Below are positions 5,566 through 12,720 of a stretch of DNA of 12,905 bases, piece by piece (position 1 is the stretch's first letter; every line of letters starts with the position of its first letter). A program made the position numbers and the translations under genes. The DNA is taken from positions 1 through 12,905 of the forward strand of contig JAADDZ010000027.1 in assembly GCA_013153635.1 (NCBI GenBank), written 5' to 3'. The DNA comes from Aquificota bacterium. Lineage in GTDB: Bacteria > Aquificota > Aquificia > Aquificales > Hydrogenothermaceae. The notes below the pieces were generated by a model, which was given only the letters and a program-made list of their open reading frames with translations, made no database searches and was not told where the DNA came from.

Positions 5566-6438
5566 ATGAAAATAATAAAGGATTTACTTCCTATAATAAT
5601 TTTTGGAGCGATATATCTTCTTTTTATATATGGGTCAGACATTTTAGCAAGTATTCCCAAAATCATTGGAGGTAACAGTATGAGTGTAGGAGTAATAGCT
5701 GTTATAGTGCTGATTGTTATAATTTTGGCAACAGCAATAAAGATTTTACCAGAGTACGAAAGAGGTGTTATCTTCCGTCTAGGTAGAGTGATAGGTGCCA
5801 AAGGTCCCGGAGTGGTTTTCCTTATACCTATAATAGATAAAATGGTAAGAGTTTCTCTAAGGGTTGTAACCCTTGATGTACCTACGCAAGATGTGATAAC
5901 AAAAGATAACGTTTCTGTAAAAGTAGATGCGGTGGTGTATTTTAGAGTAGTAGACCCTGTAAAAGCTATCGTTAATGTAGAAAATTATTATTATGCTACA
6001 TCACAAATATCTCAAACAACCCTTAGGAGTATCTGTGGTCAGGCAGAGTTAGATGAGCTTCTATCAGAGAGAGAAAAAATCAATATGAAACTTCAAGAGA
6101 TTATAGATAGAGAGACTGATGCATGGGGAGTGAAAGTTGTATCTGTAGAGCTGAAAAAAATAGACCTACCAGAAGAATTAGTAAAAGCGATGGCAAGGCA
6201 GGCTGAAGCAGAGAGGGAACGAAGAGCGAAGATTATAGCCGCAGAAGCAGAATACCAAGCGGCTCAAAAATTAGTAGAAGCGGCACAGCTTTTAGCAAAA
6301 AATCCTATATCTATCCAGTTAAGATATTTAGAGACATTAAGCACTATCGGTCAAAACAATGCAAAAACTATAGTATTCCCATTTCCTACAGAAATTGCTG
6401 AAATCTTTTTAAACAAAAAACCACAGGAAAAATCCTGA
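5566..6438 (+). CDS. SPFH/stomatin-like (slipin) membrane protein
   Basis: A 290-residue member of the stomatin/prohibitin superfamily, expected to assemble into large membrane-bound rings that organise membrane microdomains. Two hydrophobic segments lie at about 7-24 and 41-60. The SPFH domain follows, with [15 protein letters not shown] (60-74), G-P-G (80-82), [11 protein letters not shown] (104-114) and V-D-A-V-V-Y-F-R (120-127). A charged Ala/Glu-rich coiled coil spans about 203-245. The first ATG (5566) has GGAG upstream. A second ATG at 5680 (Met39) is preceded by a perfect GGAGGT and would give the one-helix, 252-residue form usual for slipins. The common partner gene nfeD is not adjacent. 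Confidence 0.9.
   Translation: MKIIKDLLPIIIFGAIYLLFIYGSDILASIPKIIGGNSMSVGVIAVIVLIVIILATAIKILPEYERGVIFRLGRVIGAKGPGVVFLIPIIDKMVRVSLRVVTLDVPTQDVITKDNVSVKVDAVVYFRVVDPVKAIVNVENYYYATSQISQTTLRSICGQAELDELLSEREKINMKLQEIIDRETDAWGVKVVSVELKKIDLPEELVKAMARQAEAERERRAKIIAAEAEYQAAQKLVEAAQLLAKNPISIQLRYLETLSTIGQNNAKTIVFPFPTEIAEIFLNKKPQEKS
5668..5682 (+). promoter_or_regulatory. strong internal ribosome site and alternative start of the slipin gene
   Basis: GGAGGT (5668-5673) followed by 6 nt and ATG (5680-5682) is the strongest Shine-Dalgarno arrangement I noticed in the window. It lies in frame inside the SPFH gene and would skip the first hydrophobic helix. Confidence 0.6.
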
Positions 6439-6459
6439 TTTTAGGCTATATTTTTAAGC

Positions 6460-7392
6460 ATGAAACTTATAGGACACGAACATGCAAAAGACTTGATATT
6501 AGGTTTTTTAGAGAAAAATTACGATTCGTACTCATTCATATTCGAAGGGAAAAACTGTATCGGAAAAAAATTAATCTCTCTATACACCGCCCGTGGATTT
6601 CTATGTGATAAAAAAACAGGATTTGGTTGTGGCGAATGTAATAGCTGTAGATTAGTTAACAACACTATCGAAAATATATATGAAAATCAAGACAAAAACC
6701 CACACCCAAATATAAAAGTAATATTACCACAAGACAATAAAACAATAAAAATAGACCAGATAAGAGAAGCTATAAAATTTCTAAGATTAACTAGCGAAAA
6801 AGGAAAAGTTCTGATTATAGATGAAGCTGAAAAAATGAATGTAGAAGCATCAAACGCTCTTTTAAAAACCTTAGAAGAACCACCACAAAACAGTATGTTA
6901 ATTTTGATAACATCAAATCATAATAAACTTCTACCTACTATTGTCTCTAGATGTAAAAAAATCAGATTTAAACCTCTAACAGATGAAGATATAAGACAGA
7001 TTCTAGACTTAAAAGGTTTCCCTCACACAAAAATAGAAAAAGCTGTAAAAATATCAGATGGAAGCTTATGTCTCCCGATAGGAATTATGGAAAACGAAAA
7101 GATATATAATTACAGTAAAGACCTGTTTAATCTCTTGGTTTTATATATAGAAAAAAAAGAAATACACAGCGAAGGTATTATAAGTCTTTCACAATTAATA
7201 GACAACCTAGATAATGAAAGTATATTTAATATTATTAGCATATTAGAAACTTTCTTTTTAAAAAAGAGAAATATAGACCCTATTTTTTATGAAAATTTAT
7301 TAAAGGAGTTAGATAAACTAAAAACATCTATTTTAAAAGGTGTAAAAAAGAAACTCGCTTTTGAAGGATTTTATTTTAACCTTGTGAGGTAA
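6460..7392 (+). CDS. holB: DNA polymerase III subunit delta' (clamp loader)
   Basis: An AAA+ subunit of the replicative clamp loader that works with gamma/tau and delta to place the beta clamp on DNA. In 310 residues one sees F-E-G-K-N-C-I-G-K-K at 28-37, a degenerate Walker A lacking the Thr/Ser after the Lys. A four-Cys zinc knot follows at C49, C57, C60 and C63. Then come H-P-N-I (82-85), Walker B L-I-I-D-E-A-E (118-124), N-A-L-L-K-T-L-E-E-P-P (132-142), sensor 1 L-I-T-S-N (149-153) and the S-R-C motif (163-165). Loss of the ATPase P-loop with retention of the S-R-C arginine finger is normal for delta'. The start has a weak ribosome site. The next gene is ricT, 6 bp away, a neighbour also found next to holB in Bacillus. 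Confidence 0.92.
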   Translation: MKLIGHEHAKDLILGFLEKNYDSYSFIFEGKNCIGKKLISLYTARGFLCDKKTGFGCGECNSCRLVNNTIENIYENQDKNPHPNIKVILPQDNKTIKIDQIREAIKFLRLTSEKGKVLIIDEAEKMNVEASNALLKTLEEPPQNSMLILITSNHNKLLPTIVSRCKKIRFKPLTDEDIRQILDLKGFPHTKIEKAVKISDGSLCLPIGIMENEKIYNYSKDLFNLLVLYIEKKEIHSEGIISLSQLIDNLDNESIFNIISILETFFLKKRNIDPIFYENLLKELDKLKTSILKGVKKKLAFEGFYFNLVR

Positions 7393-7398
7393 AAAGCT

Positions 7399-8262
7399 AT
7401 GATGGCATCTAGCGTAGAAATAAAAACAGTAAGAATTAGATTCCTAGACACAAACAAATTTTCAGAAGTAGAAGTACCTAGATACATAAAAAGAGGAGAC
7501 TTTATAGTAGTCAAAACTCAAAAAGGAGAAGAATTAGTAATCGTATTAGGTAACAGCATACCTATGGAACAAAATGAAGATATAGAATTTGTCCGAAAAG
7601 CTACACAGGAAGATATACAACTGTTTGATTACTTAGAAAAAGAAGCAGAAAAAGCTTTGGAAATATGTAAAACATTAGTAGAAAAACACGGCTTAAAAAT
7701 GAATTTAATAAGAGCATATATTCCCCTTAGTAAAAATAAAGTAATGTTTTATTACATAGCAGAAGGGAGAGTAGACTTTAGACAATTAGTAAAAGACCTA
7801 GCAAAAAAGCTAAAAAATAGGATAGAAATGAGGCAGATTGGAGTTAGAGATGGAGTAAAAATGGCAGGAGCTATAGGTCCCTGTGGTAATCAAACATGCT
7901 GTTCTGTCTTTTTGGACAAGTTTGAATCAATCGGTGTTGAAATCTTAGAAGAAGAAAATCTACCTCCAACACCAGCAAAATTTACAGGTATATGTGGGAG
8001 ACTTATGTGCTGTTTAGCATTTGAAAAAGAAAATTATTCAATAAGACAAAACCTACCAGAGATAGGGTCTACAATAGAGATAGACAACAAACCTCTAAAA
8101 GTCCAATCTTATGACTTTATAAAAGAAGCTGTTATCTTTACGAACGAAGAAGGACACAAAATAGAAATTACCTTTGATACGCTAGACCAACTAAATATAA
8201 TAAAGTCCCCGTGTACAGAATGCGCCGGGGGAAGCTGTAATCAGTTCTTGGAGGTAACATGA
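7399..8262 (+). CDS. ricT: RicT/YaaT, PSP1-domain Fe-S-associated regulatory protein
   Basis: A 287-residue PSP1-domain protein. In Bacillus the orthologue RicT (YaaT) forms a complex with RicA and RicF that carries iron-sulfur clusters and assists RNase Y in mRNA maturation; the role in this lineage is not established. The conserved Cys core is G-P-C-G-N-Q-T-C-C (160-168) and G-I-C-G-R-L-M-C-C-L (197-206), typical for the family. An additional cluster C272, C275, C280 lies in the last 16 residues. The usual S-I-K-M-A-K segment between the two Cys blocks is replaced by a divergent G-V-E-I-L-E-E. ATG 7399 has GAGGT at 7386-7390; a second Met follows immediately. The stop overlaps kdsD by 4 bp (ATGA). 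Confidence 0.9.
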   Translation: MMASSVEIKTVRIRFLDTNKFSEVEVPRYIKRGDFIVVKTQKGEELVIVLGNSIPMEQNEDIEFVRKATQEDIQLFDYLEKEAEKALEICKTLVEKHGLKMNLIRAYIPLSKNKVMFYYIAEGRVDFRQLVKDLAKKLKNRIEMRQIGVRDGVKMAGAIGPCGNQTCCSVFLDKFESIGVEILEEENLPPTPAKFTGICGRLMCCLAFEKENYSIRQNLPEIGSTIEIDNKPLKVQSYDFIKEAVIFTNEEGHKIEITFDTLDQLNIIKSPCTECAGGSCNQFLEVT

Positions 8263-9245
8263 AAACAAAATCAAATACAAACCTAACCGAAAAAATCATA
8301 AATATAGGAAAAAAAGTTATACAAGAAGAAAAAGAAGCACTTGAACAAACAAAAGAAGCTATAGATGAAAATTTTGCTAAAGCTGTAAAAATAATATTAA
8401 AAACAAAAGGAAAAGTTATCGTAACAGGTATGGGAAAATCTGGATTAATAGGGCAGAAAATAGCCGCTACTTTATCCTCTACAGGAACACCTGCCTTTTT
8501 CCTACACCCAGCAGAAGCTATTCATGGAGACTTAGGAGTAATATCAAAAGAAGATATAATCTTAGCTATATCTAACAGTGGAGAAACTCCAGAACTACTT
8601 AACATTATACCTACCATAAAAAGATGGGGAAACACTGTTATAGCCATAACAAACAACAAAAACTCCTCCTTAGCTAAACAAAGTGATATACACCTTTTTT
8701 TAAATGTAAAAAAAGAAGCCTGTCCCTTGAACTTAGCCCCAACCTCTACTTCTACCTCTACCCTAGCGTTAGGAGATGCTCTATCTGTAGCCCTTTTAGA
8801 ATTAAGAGGCTTTAGAGAACAAGACTTTGCCCAACTACACCCGGGAGGAAGTCTTGGAAAGAAACTAATGAAAGTAGAAGAGATAATGCATACTGGAGAT
8901 GAATTACCAATAGTTTATCCAGATACTCCTTTGAGAGAAACAGTACTTATAATGTCAGAAAAAGGGTTTGGAGCCGCACTCGTGGTAGACAAAGACAAAA
9001 ACCTAGTGGGAATAATCACAGACGGTGATTTAAGAAGATTCTTAGAATCTGGTGGAAGTATAGACAACTGCCTCACAGAAAAACCAATGACAAAAAATCC
9101 AAAATATGTAACCAAAGATAGACTCGTAGTAGAAGCCTTAGAACTAATGGAAAGATACAACATAACAGTTCTACCTGTAGTAGAAAACGGAAAACCAGTA
9201 GGAATCATACATCTTCACGATATTCTCAAAGCTGGGGTTGTCTAA
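8259..9245 (+). CDS. kdsD: D-arabinose-5-phosphate isomerase (KdsD/KpsF family)
   Basis: The enzyme interconverts ribulose-5-phosphate and arabinose-5-phosphate, the first step toward Kdo, the core sugar of LPS. The 328 residues comprise a SIS domain (about 45-185) and two CBS domains (about 207-265 and 272-326). Key segments are T-G-M-G-K-S-G (56-62), S-N-S-G-E-T (105-110), A-P-T-S-T-S-T-S-T (160-168) and A-Q-L-H-P-G-G (191-197). K60, E112, E153 and H194 fall one position after the E. coli residues I recall as catalytic. CBS domains may sense a nucleotide or sugar effector. Translation is probably coupled to ricT, and the 3' end overlaps the kinase gene on the other strand by 20 bp. GutQ-type paralogues share this layout, but with galU nearby an LPS role is likely. 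Confidence 0.93.
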   Translation: MKTKSNTNLTEKIINIGKKVIQEEKEALEQTKEAIDENFAKAVKIILKTKGKVIVTGMGKSGLIGQKIAATLSSTGTPAFFLHPAEAIHGDLGVISKEDIILAISNSGETPELLNIIPTIKRWGNTVIAITNNKNSSLAKQSDIHLFLNVKKEACPLNLAPTSTSTSTLALGDALSVALLELRGFREQDFAQLHPGGSLGKKLMKVEEIMHTGDELPIVYPDTPLRETVLIMSEKGFGAALVVDKDKNLVGIITDGDLRRFLESGGSIDNCLTEKPMTKNPKYVTKDRLVVEALELMERYNITVLPVVENGKPVGIIHLHDILKAGVV

Positions 9246-9837
9246 ACAAATAATCTACAATCTTACGAAAATTATTATCGTTAGGTTGTCTTCTGTATTC
9301 TTTTGCTAATGCGATGACTGTCTCTTTGTCTATCTTGTCAAAAAAATCTCTACCCTTAGTTATAACAAAGTGCAAAAGTTGAGTTACATTGTGCGTTTTT
9401 TCACAATATTTAGCCCTTTCAAAATCTATAAGATGTATATTGTCAAACTTATCTACCAAAACATTCTTATACGGTCTATGCATCTCATCTTTTGAAATAC
9501 CAATTTTGTCCATTTTTCTAGCTGTACAAAAAAGTTGATGCAAAAGTTTTGAAGCGTTTTGTTTATTTAGTACCTTGTTAAGAGGCTTTCCATCTATAAA
9601 TCTGTAAGCAAAAAAATCTTCTCCAGTTAACTCTAATTTTCCACCTATTCCATACTTATTTAACTCCCTTAGGAGGTATGCCTCTTTATTTATCGCTTTT
9701 TTGTGTATCTCTTCTCTAGGAACTTTAAAAGCCAAATCCTTCCCTTTATAAAAACCTCTATAAACAATACCTCTCCAACCTTTACCTATAACTTGGAGAT
9801 TATCAATCTGATTCTTAATCTGGTTAAACCTCAACAC
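9226..9837 (-). CDS. small atypical RIO/Bud32-like protein kinase
   Basis: A 203-residue protein with a minimal protein-kinase-like fold. The glycine loop reads I-G-K-G-W-R-G-I-V-Y (17-26), the VAIK-type Lys is K38 in A-F-K-V, and a helix-C Glu is probably E52. The catalytic loop region is M-H-R-P-Y-K-N-V-L-V (119-128), and I-D-F-E (137-140) replaces D-F-G, as in RIO, Bud32 and Kdo-kinase-like proteins. Aligning on N125, the position of the usual HRD Asp is His120; Asp117 lies three residues earlier. I think this is the group of predicted archaeal Ser/Thr kinases (COG2112), but that is from memory. A lipopolysaccharide-kinase relative is an alternative, given kdsD next door. The start GTG (9835-9837) lies inside the lipoprotein gene, 14 bp before its end, implying coupling. 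Confidence 0.7.
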   Translation of the reverse strand: MLRFNQIKNQIDNLQVIGKGWRGIVYRGFYKGKDLAFKVPREEIHKKAINKEAYLLRELNKYGIGGKLELTGEDFFAYRFIDGKPLNKVLNKQNASKLLHQLFCTARKMDKIGISKDEMHRPYKNVLVDKFDNIHLIDFERAKYCEKTHNVTQLLHFVITKGRDFFDKIDKETVIALAKEYRRQPNDNNFRKIVDYLFRQPQL

Positions 9838-10207
9838 CTTGCTCTTTTTTGTTATTTTCTTTAAGTTTTTTTCTTAATTCATCAAGTTTTTTCTCTAACT
9901 CTTCTAATTCCTTTTTTAGCTCCTCTTTAAACTTTTTAAATTCCTCACTATCTAATTTCTTTTTCAATTCATCTATTTCTTTTTCTAACATCTCAATCTG
10001 TTTTTTTAAAGCTTCTCTTAATTTTTTTAAATCTTCATCTGTCTCCAGTTTTTTCTTTAAGCCTTCTAAAATCTCTTTTAATCCTTCATTTAGTTTTCTT
10101 AGACCTTCTTCAATCTGGGTTTCTGGCTTCCCTTCTTGAGGTTCTTCAGCACACCCTACATAAAAAATCACCAAGAGAGAGAAAAAAACAGCTCTTAATA
10201 TCTTCAT
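9824..10207 (-). CDS. small coiled-coil lipoprotein, unrecognised
   Basis: A 127-residue protein with an N-terminal signal peptide (K-I-L-R then a hydrophobic run 6-18) ending in Y-V-G-C, giving a lipobox with Cys19 as the lipidated residue; the Tyr at -3 is atypical. From about residue 30 to 118 the protein is almost pure heptad-repeat coiled coil of Leu, Lys and Glu, like Lpp-style or stalk-like envelope proteins. It is predicted to sit on the periplasmic side of a membrane. The start ATG is preceded by GAGGAG. It is the first gene of a two-gene minus-strand operon with the kinase, which overlaps it. Low-complexity composition makes family assignment impossible by eye. Confidence 0.75.
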   Translation of the reverse strand: MKILRAVFFSLLVIFYVGCAEEPQEGKPETQIEEGLRKLNEGLKEILEGLKKKLETDEDLKKLREALKKQIEMLEKEIDELKKKLDSEEFKKFKEELKKELEELEKKLDELRKKLKENNKKEQGVEV

Positions 10208-10241
10208 ACTTACAACTCCTCACCGTTGCCTTTTGAAATAT

Positions 10242-10247
10242 ATTATA
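10242..10247 (-). promoter_or_regulatory. -10 box of lipoprotein-kinase operon
   Basis: On the minus strand TATAAT occupies 10247-10242, about 35 bp before the lipoprotein start, giving a leader of roughly 28 nt that holds the GAGGAG ribosome site. No good -35 is present at 16-18 bp; that place is taken by the inverted repeat at 10252-10268. Confidence 0.5.
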
Positions 10248-10251
10248 GGCT

Positions 10252-10268
10252 TGCAGAATATATCTGCA
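10252..10268. promoter_or_regulatory. inverted repeat, probable operator
   Basis: TGCAGA-ATATA-TCTGCA is a 6-5-6 dyad covering the spacer and -35 region of the lipoprotein promoter and lying just upstream of the promoter for the plus-strand gene at 10340. It could control both. It matches no operator consensus I know. Confidence 0.4.
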
Positions 10269-10272
10269 CCCC

Positions 10273-10301
10273 TTGTAACTTTTAAAAATAAAAAATATAG
10301 C
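10273..10301 (+). promoter_or_regulatory. promoter for gene at 10340 and downstream peptidase
   Basis: TTGTAA (10273-10278) and TATAGC (10296-10301) are separated by 17 bp, each matching the consensus at four of six positions. They lie at a suitable distance upstream of a strong GGAGGG ribosome site at about 10329. Confidence 0.35.
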
Positions 10302-10339
10302 TTATATTTAGATAGTTAAAAAATCACGGAGGGAGAAAA

Positions 10340-10666
10340 ATGGAAGTAATTAAGCAATGGGACATTAACTTAGAACTAGTTAAAACTAGAACAGGAGCTT
10401 TACTGTACAAAATCACCGTATCTGAAGACCACTTCTTTTTGGAACAAAACCCACTAAAAGACAGCAAATACGGTTTTGCTTATAGAAAACTAAAAGAAAA
10501 ATACCCCGAGTTTTACATGTTTTGGGAAATAAAAAATAACAGATACACAGGAAGGCTCTTAACAGGTATCTTTTTAGAAAAAGAGGACATAGACCAATTT
10601 ATACAAAAACAGCTCCAAAGTGAGGAATTTAAAAAATATGAAGACATAAAAGAAGATTTAGACTAA
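10340..10666 (+). CDS. small conserved-looking protein of unknown function
   Basis: A 108-residue soluble protein that I do not recognise. The N-terminal half looks beta-rich (alternating I-N-L-E-L-V-K, A-L-L-Y-K-I-T-V, H-F-F-L-E-Q-N). An aromatic, mixed middle follows (Y-G-F-A-Y-R-K-L, F-Y-M-F-W-E-I-K), then an acidic helical C-terminus. There is no signal peptide, membrane helix or Cys motif. The start has one of the stronger ribosome sites in the window (GGAGGG, 5-6 nt spacing), and codon use resembles its neighbours, so it is very probably a real gene. It lies 38 bp upstream of the M3 peptidase and likely shares its transcript. Confidence 0.8.
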   Translation: MEVIKQWDINLELVKTRTGALLYKITVSEDHFFLEQNPLKDSKYGFAYRKLKEKYPEFYMFWEIKNNRYTGRLLTGIFLEKEDIDQFIQKQLQSEEFKKYEDIKEDLD

Positions 10667-10704
10667 TTAAAAGGCAAAATTACTAAAACTTAGGAGTAAT
10701 AAAG

Positions 10705-12705
10705 GTGAAAACCCAAGATATATTCTTAGAATTTAAAATTTCACAAGATAATCTAGCACAAGAAAAAGAAAAAGTTTTAAACCAGATAGAAGAAAATAAA
10801 AAAACAATAGAAAAACTATTAAAAATAGAAAACAAAACCTATCAAAACTTCGTAAAACCTTATCAGCTGATACATGAGAGACTAAACTGGTACTTTAAAC
10901 CTATAGCTCATCTAAACTACGTCAAAAACAGTAAACTCACTCAAGAAGTATATACCCAATTATTACCAGTCCTAACAACCTACTACACAGAACTAGGGCA
11001 GAATCAACAGCTGTACCAAGCATTTAAACATATATACAATACCCAAAAAGACTCTTTAACCCAAGCTCAAAAAAAAGTACTAGAAGACCTAATTACAGAT
11101 TTTGAACTCAACGGAGTAAACCTAGCAAAAGAAAAAAAAGAAAAACTTAAAAACATCAACATTCAGCTAAGTAATCTCCAAAACCAGTTCGCCCAAAATC
11201 TCCTAGATGCTACAGACAACTACGAAATGCTAATAGAAAATTACGAAGATATAAAAGAATTACCTCAAGAGGAAAAAAACAGAGCAAAAACAAAAAAAGG
11301 AGAAAAAACTGTTTACAGGTTTACCCTCCATGCCCCAAGTTATATATCATATATGACCTATGGTTCAAATAGAGAAAAAAGACAGCAGTTATACAAAGCC
11401 TATGTTACAAGAGCATCTCAAAATGAGAAAATACTAGAGCAGATACTAAAACTAAGACATGAAAAGGCTAACTTGCTTGGATTTAAGAACTATGCAGAAT
11501 TATCTCTAAAGAAAAAAATGGCTTCTTCCCCAGAAGAAGTACTATCCTTTTTAAAAGAGCTAGCCAAAAAATCAAAGCCAAAAGCAGAAGAAGAATTTCA
11601 GCAATTAAAAGAATTCGCAAAAAAACATGGGTTAAATGATGAATTTCAAGCATACGACTTATCCTACTACACAGAAAAATTAAAAAAAGAAACTTTAAAC
11701 ATAAACGAAGAAGAATTCAAACCATACTTTGAAAAAAATAAAGTGATAGAAGGCTTATTTGAATTTTTAAATAAACTTTTCAAACTCCAATTTAAAAAAG
11801 TAAATACTAGCGTATGGCACGAAAAAGTAGATGTATACGACTTATACAAAAACGATAAACTAATCGGAAGACTTTATATGGACTTAGAAGCTAGAGAAGG
11901 AAAAAGAGACGGTGCGTGGATGGACGAATGGGTGACCCACTGTACAGATGAAGAATGTAATACAATACTACCTATCGCCTTTATAGTGGCAAATTTTTCT
12001 CCCTCCACCGAAGAACTACCATCACTACTTAGACATTATGATGTTGTTACTCTCTTTCATGAAATGGGACACGCCCTTCATCACCTTTTAAGTGAAGTAG
12101 AAGAGCCTTTTGTAAGCGGTATATCTGGAGTAGAATGGGACGCTGTAGAGTTCCCTTCTCAATTCTTAGAAAACTTTGCCTATGACAAAGAAGTTTTATC
12201 ATTGTTTGCTAAACACTACAAAACAGGAGAACCTTTGCCTAAAGACAAAATAGAAAAATTACAAAAACTTAGAAACTTCCTTTCTGGAATGGCAATGGTT
12301 CGTCAACTTGAATTTGCACTGTTTGATTTGCTTATACACATGGACAGTTATACAGCAGAAGAAGTACAGGATATACTAAACAAAGTAAGAGAAGAAGTAG
12401 CAGTAATAAAACCACCCCCTTATAACAAATTCCAATGGAGCTTTAGCCACATATTTGCTGGAGGATATGCGGCTGGTTATTACAGCTATAAATGGGCAGA
12501 AGTACTAAGTGCAGATGCTTACTTTATGTTTATTGACAATGGAATATACAACGATGAGCTAGCAGACAGTTTCTACGAAGAAATACTAAAAAAAGGAGGT
12601 AGTAAGCCTGCAAAAGAAATATTCTACAGCTTTGCAAAAAGACAACCGGATATAAACGCAATATTACGACTAAGTGGTATAACAAATGAAAAAAATGATA
12701 ACTAA
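10705..12705 (+). CDS. M3-family zinc oligopeptidase (oligopeptidase A-like)
   Basis: A 666-residue cytoplasmic thimet-oligopeptidase-family metallopeptidase that degrades short peptides, including proteolysis products and possibly cleaved signal peptides. The zinc site is complete: H452-E-M-G-H456 within L-F-H-E-M-G-H-A-L-H-H, and the third ligand E482 in V-E-F-P-S-Q, 30 residues after the first His as in thimet oligopeptidase. The C-terminal substrate-binding stretch H-I-F-A-G-G-Y-A-A-G-Y-Y-S-Y and W-A-E-V-L-S-A-D-A is intact. Length is close to E. coli OpdA/PrlC (about 680). It could equally be named prlC/opdA; PepF-type members are shorter. The start is GTG at 10705 with TAGGAG at 10691-10696. 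It follows the small unknown gene and precedes the Rpn-like gene by 15 bp. Confidence 0.93.
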   Translation: MKTQDIFLEFKISQDNLAQEKEKVLNQIEENKKTIEKLLKIENKTYQNFVKPYQLIHERLNWYFKPIAHLNYVKNSKLTQEVYTQLLPVLTTYYTELGQNQQLYQAFKHIYNTQKDSLTQAQKKVLEDLITDFELNGVNLAKEKKEKLKNINIQLSNLQNQFAQNLLDATDNYEMLIENYEDIKELPQEEKNRAKTKKGEKTVYRFTLHAPSYISYMTYGSNREKRQQLYKAYVTRASQNEKILEQILKLRHEKANLLGFKNYAELSLKKKMASSPEEVLSFLKELAKKSKPKAEEEFQQLKEFAKKHGLNDEFQAYDLSYYTEKLKKETLNINEEEFKPYFEKNKVIEGLFEFLNKLFKLQFKKVNTSVWHEKVDVYDLYKNDKLIGRLYMDLEAREGKRDGAWMDEWVTHCTDEECNTILPIAFIVANFSPSTEELPSLLRHYDVVTLFHEMGHALHHLLSEVEEPFVSGISGVEWDAVEFPSQFLENFAYDKEVLSLFAKHYKTGEPLPKDKIEKLQKLRNFLSGMAMVRQLEFALFDLLIHMDSYTAEEVQDILNKVREEVAVIKPPPYNKFQWSFSHIFAGGYAAGYYSYKWAEVLSADAYFMFIDNGIYNDELADSFYEEILKKGGSKPAKEIFYSFAKRQPDINAILRLSGITNEKNDN

Positions 12706-12720
12706 TAAAGTAAAATATAA

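Noticed and set aside
6439-6459. Possible terminator or promoter between the slipin gene and holB.
   Set aside because: Only 21 bp with no stem and no recognisable -10/-35; the genes are probably co-transcribed.
9849-10139. Ser/Phe-rich open frame on the plus strand opposite the lipoprotein.
   Set aside because: It is the mirror of the Lys/Glu-rich coiled coil on the minus strand, with low-complexity composition and no start signals.
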